Source of the DNA: Bacteroidia bacterium
GTDB taxonomy: Bacteria; Bacteroidota; Bacteroidia; B-17B0; Aurantibacillaceae
Length of the DNA stretch: 7,970 nt
Assembly: GCA_026418315.1 (NCBI GenBank)
Contig: JAOABO010000086.1
Span: 1 to 7,970, forward strand
Direction of reading: 5' to 3'
In this document: one piece after another, positions 1-6,382 of the stretch
Layout: every line of letters begins with the position of its first letter
Numbering within the stretch: position 1 is the first letter of the stretch
The notes under the pieces: generated by a model
The model's input: only the letters and a program-made list of their open reading frames with translations
What the model was told of the DNA's origin: nothing
Databases searched by the model: none
Translations under genes and position numbers: made by a program

Positions 1-72
1 ACTTTGTACTCTTTTTTAGAAATTATTTTGGACAACAGTGATTTTGATATACATCAGTTGATTGCTTTGTAA
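1..72 (+). CDS. C-terminal end of an unidentified gene entering from the left (partial)
   Basis: Frame 1 is open from the window edge to a TAA at 70-72 and reads TLYSFLEIILDNSDFDIHQLIAL, a composition typical of the end of a soluble protein, with hydrophobic and acidic residues alternating. The two other plus frames hit stops by position 41, and the minus frames offer only very short ORFs. It would converge on mrp, with 30 bp between the two stop codons. With only 23 residues no family can be recognised. The call rests on reading frame and residue pattern alone, so it may be a chance open frame. Confidence 0.4.
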   Translation, partial: TLYSFLEIILDNSDFDIHQLIAL

Positions 73-98
73 TCATGTTTTTATTATTCATACAAAGC
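64..98. repeat. 8-bp inverted repeat between convergent gene ends
   Basis: GCTTTGTA at 64-71 is matched perfectly by TACAAAGC at 91-98, with a 19-nt loop. The left arm overlaps the stop codon of the partial left-edge gene, and the right arm ends 5 bp before the mrp stop. The position fits a shared transcription end, but neither side has the T-run of an intrinsic terminator and the loop is long. Function is therefore uncertain. Confidence 0.3.
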
Positions 99-102
99 CA
101 AT

Positions 103-1173
103 TTATACAACAGCGGCCTGCTGATAATGAATAGATACTTGTTGTGCCAGTTTTTGTGCCAGTTCTGTAAAATATTGTGCTAATGTATCGTTTTTAATCA
201 CAGAAGGTGTTCCTTCATCAGTATTTTCTCTGATGCTTTGAATGAGTGGAATTTGTGCCAATAAGGGAATGTTGAGTTCCTGAGCGAGATTTTTGATTCC
301 ATCTTTGCCAAAAATATAGTATTTGTTATTGGGTAGTTCTTCGGGTGTAAACCATGCCATATTTTCAACAAGTCCGAGAATAGGCACATTAATTTGTGGT
401 AATTTAAATAGACCTATGGCTTTTTTGGCATCGGCAATGGCTACTTTTTGAGGCGTACATACGACAATGGCTCCACTTAAAGGAATGTTGCCACATAATG
501 TAATTTGAATATCGCCTGTACCGGGCGGCAAATCCACAATTAAATAATCTAATTCTCCCCATACAGTATCGTAAAAAAGTTGTTGTAATGCTTTGGATAC
601 CATAGGTCCGCGTAAGGCAATAGGTTGGTCTTCTTTTGCCATAAATCCAATGGAGTTGATTTTAATGCCATAAGCCGTTACAGGATTCATTTTTCTTTGT
701 CCTTCAAATTCGGCAGGGCCCGGCATTTCATCTTCTACTCCAAATATAATGGATTGAGATGGTCCATAAATATCGGCATCTAAAAGCCCTGTTTTTGCTC
801 CCAGTTGTTGTAATGCTAAAGCGAGGTTAGCAGAAATGGTACTTTTTCCTACACCGCCTTTACCAGATGCCACAGCAATAATGTGTTTGACATCTTTCAA
901 TGTACTGTTTTCTTTTTTAATACTAGTTCTTACTTTAGAGGTTACTTCTATTTCTACAATAGCATCTTTGTTCACATATTCTTTGATGGCATTGATACAG
1001 GCATTTTTCAAAACTTCTTTTAATGGGCAGGCGGGGGTGGTGAGTTCAAGTTTGAATTTAACTTTGTTATTTTCTACTTCCAAATCTTTTACCATTCCAA
1101 GTGTAACAATGTCTTTTTTCAAATCCGGGTCTTCTACATTTTTAAGTGCTTCTAGTACGCTGTTGGTGTTCAT
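103..1173 (-). CDS. mrp: Mrp/ApbC-family iron-sulfur cluster carrier P-loop ATPase
   Basis: This 356-aa cytoplasmic protein is an Mrp/NBP35-type ATPase, a family that binds [4Fe-4S] clusters and passes them to apoproteins. Residues about 1-85 form a MIP18 (DUF59) domain with the TPACP motif around Cys49. Residues about 95-345 are the ParA/MinD-like ATPase: deviant Walker A GKGGVGKS (104-111), switch motif DADIYGPS (132-139) and Walker B DLPPGTGD (214-221). The fused MIP18 plus Mrp architecture and the length are normal for bacteria. The C-terminal CxxC that bridges a dimer-bound cluster in many homologues is absent: the equivalent stretch (270-289) has ENMAWFTPEELPNN followed by KYYIFG. From memory this substitution is common in Bacteroidota, so it does not suggest a dead enzyme. 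The ATG lies 4 bp after the kup stop codon, implying co-transcription with kup. No Shine-Dalgarno site is seen. A role in cluster transfer is known for the family and inferred here. Confidence 0.95.
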   Translation of the reverse strand: MNTNSVLEALKNVEDPDLKKDIVTLGMVKDLEVENNKVKFKLELTTPACPLKEVLKNACINAIKEYVNKDAIVEIEVTSKVRTSIKKENSTLKDVKHIIAVASGKGGVGKSTISANLALALQQLGAKTGLLDADIYGPSQSIIFGVEDEMPGPAEFEGQRKMNPVTAYGIKINSIGFMAKEDQPIALRGPMVSKALQQLFYDTVWGELDYLIVDLPPGTGDIQITLCGNIPLSGAIVVCTPQKVAIADAKKAIGLFKLPQINVPILGLVENMAWFTPEELPNNKYYIFGKDGIKNLAQELNIPLLAQIPLIQSIRENTDEGTPSVIKNDTLAQYFTELAQKLAQQVSIHYQQAAVV

Positions 1174-1177
1174 AGTA

Positions 1178-3136
1178 TTAAATTCTTTTAAGATTAATTA
1201 ATGAAGGCACTTTAAATATCATAGGATATTTTTCTACCTTTACTACACTCATATCTAAGCCAAATGCTCTTGGTTCGCTCAATGAGAACTTTTTGAGGAT
1301 GTAGTATGAAGTGAAAATAACTTTTTGGAAAAAGGGCAGTTCATTATCGTAAGAGAGATATTTTTCAATAACAACAAATTTGAAATCTCCGCTAATATTG
1401 TTTCTTTGCAAAGATTCATAGCGGGAGGTAATATCCACTTCTTTGTTTTTTACGAGTTCTTCCACTACTTTTCTAAACATTAAATTTACTCTTGGAGGAA
1501 TTCTGAATCCAAGATAAAAATCTACTCTGATGATGTCATCTTTTGCGATGTGTGTAACTTTGTATTCCATTCTGTAAGGTTCATCTACTACATCTACATG
1601 TATAAGCCAGTAAATGTCGGCTCTTTTGGGTCTTCTTTGTAAAATAGAGTGGATAATTTTTTGTTCTATAAGTTTAGGGTCTCGGACAGATGTCAGGTAA
1701 ACAAGATGTGTGGCATATTTAGGGATAGAAGTATCGGCCGATAGGTCAATGATATATTTTTTGTAATCATCTAAGCTGACGGTATCTACATAGCGTTCAG
1801 ATAATTTTTTGGCGGTGTACCATATTCCCATAATAAATGATAAACCAGCGGCAACAGAAAAGGTGATGTAACCTCCATGAAAGAATTTACTGAGATTAGC
1901 ATACAATAAAATTAATTCTATAAACAAATAAACTCCGATAAACAAAATGATAAAAAAGATATTGTATCTTTTCATGTGTAAGTAAAAGTTGAGCAGTGTA
2001 GTGGTCATTAACATGGTCAGAATAATGGCCAGTCCATAGGCGGCTTCCATTTTTGCACTTTCTTTGAAAAATAAAACAATGAATATACATCCTGCCAGCA
2101 TCAGCCAATTGACCACCGGAATATAAAGTTGCCCTCTTAATTCAGTAGGATACTTGACTAATAGTTTGGGCATGATGTTGAGTCGCATGGCTTCATTGAC
2201 AAGTGTAAAAGAGCCGCTGATAAGGGCTTGCGATGCAATAATGGCAGCAAAGGTAGCAATGATGATGCTGATGGCTAAAAAATTATCGGGTACAATAAGA
2301 AAAAAGGGATTGCCATTTGTACCGAGTTCAGATAATTTATAGCCCTGGTGTTGAATAAGCCATGCTCCCTGACCAAAATAATTTAGCAATAGCATGGTTT
2401 TTACAAAAGCCCATGAAATACGAATGTTTTTCTTTCCGCAATGTCCCATATCAGAATACAGGGCCTCTGCACCTGTAGTACATAAAAAAACGGCGCCTAA
2501 TACAAATATGCCTTCGGAATGGTGTTGTATTAAATAAATAGTATAGGCAGGATTTAATGCTTCCAATACGCTCCATTCTTTTATAATTTCTTTTCCACCT
2601 AAAATGCCGATCATTAAAAACCATATCAGCATAATGGGGCCGAATGATTTGCCTACCAAATCGGTACCGGCTCTTTGAAATACAAATAATAGAATGAGAA
2701 TAAAAATAACGATGGGTATCACGTTCACTTCATAATAAATATTTTGGATACCTTCAATGGCAGAGGTTACCGTAATAGGTGGAGTAATGATGCCATCTGC
2801 CAGCAAGGCACTTCCACCTATGATTGCAGGAACGATGAGCCATTTATATTTGTTTCTTCTTATGAGGGTATACAGTGCAAAAATTCCTCCTTCGCCTTTA
2901 TTATCTGCATTAAGCGTTATAATTACATATTTAATAGTTGTTTGCAGAGTGAGCATCCAGAATATAGAAGAAAGAGCACCTTTGATAAGGTTGGGTGTGA
3001 TGTAATTTTCTCCTATTATGGCTTTTAATGTATAGAGTGGTGATGTACCAATATCACCATACACAATGCCAAGTGAAACAATAAGTCCGGCAAGGGACAG
3101 GGCTGGCTGATAATTATTTTTTGAGTGGGATGCCAT
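1178..3136 (-). CDS. kup: Kup-family low-affinity potassium uptake protein
   Basis: This 652-aa inner-membrane protein belongs to the KUP/HAK/KT family, which takes up K+ probably by symport with H+. The N-terminal signature GIVYGDIGTSPLYT (23-36) opens transmembrane segment 1. Other family motifs are GEGGIFALY (81-89), LLADGIITPP (111-120), GAEALYSDMGH (222-232) and YIPVVNW (338-344). About twelve hydrophobic segments run from residue 11 to about 440, followed by a soluble C-terminal domain of about 200 residues, as usual. Length is close to that of E. coli Kup. The start was chosen because the TM1 signature follows at normal spacing and the ORF opens only shortly before it. Upstream, a poor -7-like sequence (TTATTTTG, 3186-3193) lacks a matching -33 TTG, so the promoter is unresolved; the rpmH terminator (3273-3307) separates kup from rpmH. 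mrp follows after 4 bp. Kup is constitutive in E. coli; regulation here is unknown. Confidence 0.97.
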   Translation of the reverse strand: MASHSKNNYQPALSLAGLIVSLGIVYGDIGTSPLYTLKAIIGENYITPNLIKGALSSIFWMLTLQTTIKYVIITLNADNKGEGGIFALYTLIRRNKYKWLIVPAIIGGSALLADGIITPPITVTSAIEGIQNIYYEVNVIPIVIFILILLFVFQRAGTDLVGKSFGPIMLIWFLMIGILGGKEIIKEWSVLEALNPAYTIYLIQHHSEGIFVLGAVFLCTTGAEALYSDMGHCGKKNIRISWAFVKTMLLLNYFGQGAWLIQHQGYKLSELGTNGNPFFLIVPDNFLAISIIIATFAAIIASQALISGSFTLVNEAMRLNIMPKLLVKYPTELRGQLYIPVVNWLMLAGCIFIVLFFKESAKMEAAYGLAIILTMLMTTTLLNFYLHMKRYNIFFIILFIGVYLFIELILLYANLSKFFHGGYITFSVAAGLSFIMGIWYTAKKLSERYVDTVSLDDYKKYIIDLSADTSIPKYATHLVYLTSVRDPKLIEQKIIHSILQRRPKRADIYWLIHVDVVDEPYRMEYKVTHIAKDDIIRVDFYLGFRIPPRVNLMFRKVVEELVKNKEVDITSRYESLQRNNISGDFKFVVIEKYLSYDNELPFFQKVIFTSYYILKKFSLSEPRAFGLDMSVVKVEKYPMIFKVPSLINLKRI

Positions 3137-3272
3137 TTAAGATGAGACAGTTTACTTTACACTCATTTAAGAAACCGTGAGCCCACAAAATAATAAATTT
3201 AAACAGGAAGTTTTCTGATACACGAAGAAGTTGGCAAGGAGTAAATGTTCTGGTATAGAGATTTTTCATAAT

Positions 3273-3307
3273 AAAAAACAAGGAAATTCTTTTAATGGAA
3301 TTTCCTT
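3273..3307 (-). terminator. Rho-independent terminator of rpmH
   Basis: On the minus strand the arms AAGGAAATTC (3298-3307) and GAATTTCCTT (3280-3289) form a perfect 10-bp stem around an 8-nt loop. A G and then six T residues (3273-3278) follow. It begins 38 bp after the rpmH stop codon and about 135 bp before kup, so it should isolate the short, highly expressed rpmH transcript from kup. Confidence 0.85.
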
Positions 3308-3345
3308 ATTAGTGTTTTGTAATTGAATAATGATGCTATTCATCA

Positions 3346-3501
3346 CTATTTGTGTGTTTTTTCATCGGAAACGGTGAGTTTTTTTCTTCCCTTTTTTCTG
3401 CGGGCTGCTAATACTCTTCTTCCGTTAGCAGTGCTCATTCTTTCTCTGAATCCGTGTTTATTTTTTCTTTTTCTTTTTGAAGGTTGATATGTTCTTTTCA
3501 T
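3346..3501 (-). CDS. rpmH: 50S ribosomal protein L34 (bL34)
   Basis: A 51-codon gene reading MKRTYQPSKRKRKNKHGFRE at its start, then RMSTANGRRVLAARR and a lysine/arginine-rich end. This is the universally conserved bL34 pattern (KRTxQPSxRKRKxxHGFRxRM, followed by GRxVLxxRRxKGRxxL). The protein is a small basic component of the large subunit that binds 23S rRNA. E. coli L34 has 46 residues; the extra tail SDEKTHK is acidic/polar and unlike the core. The start is fixed by the family's MKRT N-terminus. In many bacteria rpmH is followed by rnpA and yidC; here it stands alone, with its own promoter at 3524-3554 and its own terminator at 3273-3307. Confidence 0.97.
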   Translation of the reverse strand: MKRTYQPSKRKRKNKHGFRERMSTANGRRVLAARRKKGRKKLTVSDEKTHK

Positions 3502-3523
3502 TGTCAGTGAATTTTAAGAGCGG

Positions 3524-3554
3524 CAAAGGTAATTAAATTTTTTTTATTCTGCAA
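3524..3554 (-). promoter_or_regulatory. Bacteroidota-type promoter of rpmH
   Basis: Read on the minus strand, TTG at 3552-3554 is followed after exactly 20 bp by TACCTTTG (3524-3531). This matches the Bacteroidota primary-sigma consensus TTG-N19-21-TAnnTTTG at every fixed position. The spacer is A/T rich. Transcription would start about 5 nt downstream of the box, leaving a leader of roughly 15-20 nt before the rpmH ATG. The site fits wholly in the gap between the purE stop and rpmH. Confidence 0.85.
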
Positions 3555-3571
3555 GAATGTAGTATAGAACA

Positions 3572-4060
3572 CTACTTTTTCAGTTCTTTGGAGGATTGTT
3601 CTACCTTTTCTGCGAGTGATTGTTTAAATGCTAGTATTTTTTCCAAAGTGTTTTTATCTGTACAACCAAGAATTTGGGCGGCGAGTATTCCGGCGTTTTG
3701 AGCGGCGTTTAAGGCCACTGTTGCTACAGGAACACCGTTGGGCATTTGGACAATGCTCAATAAACTATCCCATCCGTCTATGCTGTTGCGGCTTTTGATA
3801 GGAACGCCAATGACTGGCAGAGGTGTAACAGATGCTATCATGCCCGGTAAATGGGCGGCTCCGCCTGCTCCTGCAATGATTACTTTTAATCCTTTAGTGT
3901 GGGCGTTTTTTCCGTATTCCAGCATTTTTTGCGGAGTGCGGTGGGCAGATACAATGTCGGTTTCATAAGGTATGTTGAATTGGTCTAAAATTTTGGCGGC
4001 TTCCTGCATCACTTCCCAGTCGCTGATGCTGCCCATGATAATGCCTACTTGTGGAGACAT
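3572..4060 (-). CDS. purE: N5-carboxyaminoimidazole ribonucleotide mutase (PurE, class I)
   Basis: PurE moves the carboxyl group of N5-CAIR to carbon 4 to give CAIR, a step of de novo purine (IMP) synthesis in the cytoplasm. The 162-aa length is typical of the single-domain bacterial enzyme, which forms octamers. The nucleotide-binding loop is GSISDW (10-15), SAHRTP (38-43) holds the catalytic histidine (His40, matching E. coli His45), and AGAGGAAHLPG (63-73) and QMPNGVPVATV (105-115) are further conserved active-site stretches. The sequence looks like class I, which needs PurK to supply N5-CAIR; no purK is in this window. The gene begins 9 bp after the stop of the OmpA-like lipoprotein gene and is probably transcribed with it. 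The leader is A/T rich with no Shine-Dalgarno site. Confidence 0.97.
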   Translation of the reverse strand: MSPQVGIIMGSISDWEVMQEAAKILDQFNIPYETDIVSAHRTPQKMLEYGKNAHTKGLKVIIAGAGGAAHLPGMIASVTPLPVIGVPIKSRNSIDGWDSLLSIVQMPNGVPVATVALNAAQNAGILAAQILGCTDKNTLEKILAFKQSLAEKVEQSSKELKK

Positions 4061-4069
4061 ATTTTGATA

Positions 4070-5068
4070 TTAATTGGTTTCTAAAACTTTGAATAGTTCG
4101 TCTAATTTGGGAGTCAGGATAATTTCTGTTCTTCTGTTCTTTTTTCTTGCTTCGGGGGTTTTGGATGTGTCTAATGGAAGAAATTCTCCTCTACCGGCGG
4201 CTGTGATTCTTTTGGGGTCAATATTTCCATTAGATAGAATGATTTTTGTAACGGATGTTGCTCTCATGACGCTTAAGTCCCAGTTGTCTTTTATTTCTCC
4301 GCTTCCTTTCATTGGAATATCATCGGTGTGGCCTTCTACCATGATGTTGATGTCAGGATTTTGTTCCAATACTTTTGCCAATGATTTTAAAGCTTCTATG
4401 CCTTTTGGACTGACATTGGTTTTTCCTATATCAAAGAGTAAATTTTCTTCCATACTTACGTAAACTTTGCCATTTTTGATGTTGATGCTTAATCCTTTGT
4501 TTTCAAAGTCGTATAAGGCGTTTTGGAGTTTTTTCTTTAATTGATTGGTGGCTTCTTCTTTTTGTTTGAGTATGTTCTCTAATTCTTTAATTCTTGCTTC
4601 TCTTTTATTCAGTTCATCGCTGAGTTTGGCTAAATCGTTTTTTTGCTGTAATAATTGTTGTTCCAGTAGTTTAAGTTCAGCTTCTTTTTTAATGAGGTCT
4701 TCTTTTGTTTTTTGTAAATCGCCGCTTAGTAGAGCGTTATCTTTTTCAAGTCCTGCCTGTAGTTTTTCCAGTTTAGCAATCAATTGGTCATTTAAGATGC
4801 TTAATTTTTGATATTTCATGTTGAGTTCTCTGTAACTGCTACCGCGCAGGGTGGAATCTATTTTCAATGTATTGTTTTCTTTTTCTAATACACTCATTTT
4901 TTCTTTGATGTTGGCCAATTCTTTTTCACAGGCCTGTTGAGTTTTTTTGCAATTGTCCAGGTCGGTTTGGCAGGTTTTGAGTTTGTTTTCTGTTTCTTCA
5001 AATACTCTGTGAGGAACGCAGGACGCTATCATGCCGGTTAAACTTATCAGAAAAAATATTTTTTTCAT
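4070..5068 (-). CDS. Coiled-coil OmpA/MotB-family peptidoglycan-binding lipoprotein
   Basis: From the ATG at 5068 this is a 332-aa predicted lipoprotein. A signal peptide (MKKIFFLISLTGM) ends in the lipobox IASC with the acylated cysteine at residue 17. Residues about 25-185 are highly charged with heptad-like leucines, lysines and glutamates, indicating a long coiled coil. The OmpA-like domain covers about 195-325 and has GHTDD (245-249), NWDLSVMRA (262-270) and NRRTEI (311-316), the pattern that holds meso-diaminopimelate of peptidoglycan. It is therefore likely anchored in a membrane and bound to the cell wall, spanning the periplasm. It resembles Pal/OmpA proteins in the C-terminal domain only; the coiled coil is much longer than in Pal, and there is no beta-barrel. 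The reading frame extends to an ATG at 5104, but the promoter box at 5085-5092 lies inside that extension and the signal peptide begins at 5068; 5074 is an equally possible start. purE follows after 9 bp. The exact role is unknown. Confidence 0.9.
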   Translation of the reverse strand: MKKIFFLISLTGMIASCVPHRVFEETENKLKTCQTDLDNCKKTQQACEKELANIKEKMSVLEKENNTLKIDSTLRGSSYRELNMKYQKLSILNDQLIAKLEKLQAGLEKDNALLSGDLQKTKEDLIKKEAELKLLEQQLLQQKNDLAKLSDELNKREARIKELENILKQKEEATNQLKKKLQNALYDFENKGLSINIKNGKVYVSMEENLLFDIGKTNVSPKGIEALKSLAKVLEQNPDINIMVEGHTDDIPMKGSGEIKDNWDLSVMRATSVTKIILSNGNIDPKRITAAGRGEFLPLDTSKTPEARKKNRRTEIILTPKLDELFKVLETN

Positions 5069-5084
5069 ATTCATAAATTTTGAG

Positions 5085-5115
5085 CAAATTTGATGAAAAA
5101 GCAATGATTATGCAA
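5085..5115 (-). promoter_or_regulatory. Probable promoter of the OmpA-like lipoprotein-purE pair
   Basis: On the minus strand TTG (5113-5115) is followed after 20 bp by CAAATTTG (5085-5092), which matches five of the six fixed bases of TAnnTTTG. Transcription would begin only about 5-12 nt before the ATGs at 5074 and 5068, so the leader is very short. This supports starting the protein at one of these two codons and not at 5104. Confidence 0.55.
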
Positions 5116-5212
5116 GTATATCTTTTCATATATTAGATACCATTGAATTGATGTTTGCTGAATATTATATGATAATAGGATAATTATTATTGATATTTGT
5201 GGCAAAAAAAAA

Positions 5213-6376
5213 ATGAAGTTAAGGATAACGAACGTCTTTCTGGAATTTACAAAAAGTGAAAAGAATGCAGGGTTATTGCTGATTATTTGTACTATGTGTT
5301 CTCTGGTAATGTCTAATTCTTTGTGGTCAGATGTTTATATTCACTTTTGGCATCAAAAAGTTGCTCTTTCTGCCTTGCATTTTAAAATGGAATACACTTT
5401 GGAGCAATGGATAAATGATGGGTTGATGACGATATTTTTCTTATTAGTAGGTTTAGAAATAGAACGTGAATTGTACGAAGGTGAATTGCATCCGATAAAG
5501 AATGCTATTATTCCGGTAGTAGCTGCTCTGGGAGGGATGATGGTACCTGCTTTGTTGTATGGTTTGGTCAATTTTAATTCGCCTACTATCAAAGGGTTTG
5601 GTATTCCTATGGCTACCGATATTGCTTTTTCTTTGGCTGTATTATCCTTGGTTTCGGATAGGGTGCCTGCTTCATTGAAAGTATTGCTTACTTCTTTAGC
5701 CATTATTGATGATTTGGGAGCTATTATTGTGATAGCATTGTTTTATGGAAAGGGAATTGAATGGTTTTATTTAATGAGTTCATTAGGAATATTTTTTGTA
5801 TTGCTTATTATGAATAGATTAAAAATATATCGGCTGACGCCTTATTTGATTTTAGGTGTTGTAATGTGGTATTGTATGTTGAGGTCCGGTATTCATGCTA
5901 CTATTTCAGGGGTTTTACTGGCTTTTGCTTTACCATTTAAGTACAGAGAAAATAAAAATCCATCCATTCAATTGCAAGAAATGCTCCATGTACCGGTAGC
6001 ATTTATTGTTCTTCCTGTTTTTACTTTGTGTAATACAGCTATTCCAATCAAAATGAACTTTATAGATAGTATGTTGGATGTACATTCTTTAGGTATTATG
6101 TTAGGTTTGGTGGCTGGTAAGCCCTTGGGTATTGTGATGGGAGTATATTTATTGATAAAATGGAAAGTTGTACGTTTATCCGAAAATATTAATTGGTATC
6201 AATTGTGGGCTATGGGAATGTCTGCCGGCATTGGTTTTACAATGTCTATTTTCTTTGCTCACCTGGCTTTTAATGATGAGGTGTTGGTACAATCTTCTAA
6301 AATGATGGTACTGTTAAGTTCTTTTATTTCAGGATTGTTGGCATATTTGATGTTTAGGTTAAAAAGCTTGGTATGA
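5213..6376 (+). CDS. nhaA: Na+/H+ antiporter NhaA
   Basis: NhaA is an inner-membrane electrogenic antiporter that expels Na+ (or Li+) in exchange for protons, giving salt and alkaline pH tolerance. The 387-aa length equals that of the E. coli protein. The conserved FFLLVGLEIERELYEGEL (75-92), ATDIAF (134-139) and IIDDLGA (164-170) are present; Asp166 and Asp167 correspond to the ion-binding Asp163/Asp164 of E. coli, and Lys303 in AGKPLG to Lys300. GIHATISGVLLAF (226-238) and GFTMSIFFAHLAF (341-353) are further family motifs. About twelve membrane segments are visible. The start gives the usual short amphipathic N-terminus before TM1. Immediately before the ATG is a run of nine A residues; a -7-like GATATTTG (5192-5199) lacks a -33 TTG, so the promoter is uncertain. 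The gene is divergent from the lipoprotein gene and converges on the RNase Z gene with 6 bp between stops. No nhaR-type regulator is adjacent. Confidence 0.97.
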   Translation: MKLRITNVFLEFTKSEKNAGLLLIICTMCSLVMSNSLWSDVYIHFWHQKVALSALHFKMEYTLEQWINDGLMTIFFLLVGLEIERELYEGELHPIKNAIIPVVAALGGMMVPALLYGLVNFNSPTIKGFGIPMATDIAFSLAVLSLVSDRVPASLKVLLTSLAIIDDLGAIIVIALFYGKGIEWFYLMSSLGIFFVLLIMNRLKIYRLTPYLILGVVMWYCMLRSGIHATISGVLLAFALPFKYRENKNPSIQLQEMLHVPVAFIVLPVFTLCNTAIPIKMNFIDSMLDVHSLGIMLGLVAGKPLGIVMGVYLLIKWKVVRLSENINWYQLWAMGMSAGIGFTMSIFFAHLAFNDEVLVQSSKMMVLLSSFISGLLAYLMFRLKSLV

Positions 6377-6382
6377 TAGATT

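Noticed and set aside
836..1201. 121-codon plus-strand open frame over the start of mrp
   Set aside because: Antisense to the MIP18 domain and P-loop region of mrp, hydrophobic serine/leucine-rich shadow, no plausible leader.
3186..3193. TTATTTTG as the kup promoter -7 box
   Set aside because: It misses a fixed base of TAnnTTTG and has no TTG at 19-21 bp upstream.
3547..3577. Hairpins after the purE stop (GTAGT/ACTAC and ATTCT/AGAAT) as a purE terminator
   Set aside because: Stems of only 5 bp, followed by A-runs and not T-runs on the transcribed strand.
4074..4463. Plus-strand open frames opposite the OmpA-like gene (4074-4463 and 4545-4811)
   Set aside because: Serine/phenylalanine/leucine-rich shadows of the lysine/glutamate-rich coiled coil and OmpA domain on the other strand.
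5069..5104. N-terminal extension of the OmpA-like protein to the ATG at 5104
   Set aside because: It would bury the lipoprotein signal peptide 12 residues inside the protein and would lie across the probable promoter.
5172..5190. AT-rich inverted repeat ATAATA-N7-TATTAT upstream of nhaA as an operator
   Set aside because: Only 6-bp arms of pure A/T in an A/T-rich spacer; such repeats are expected by chance.
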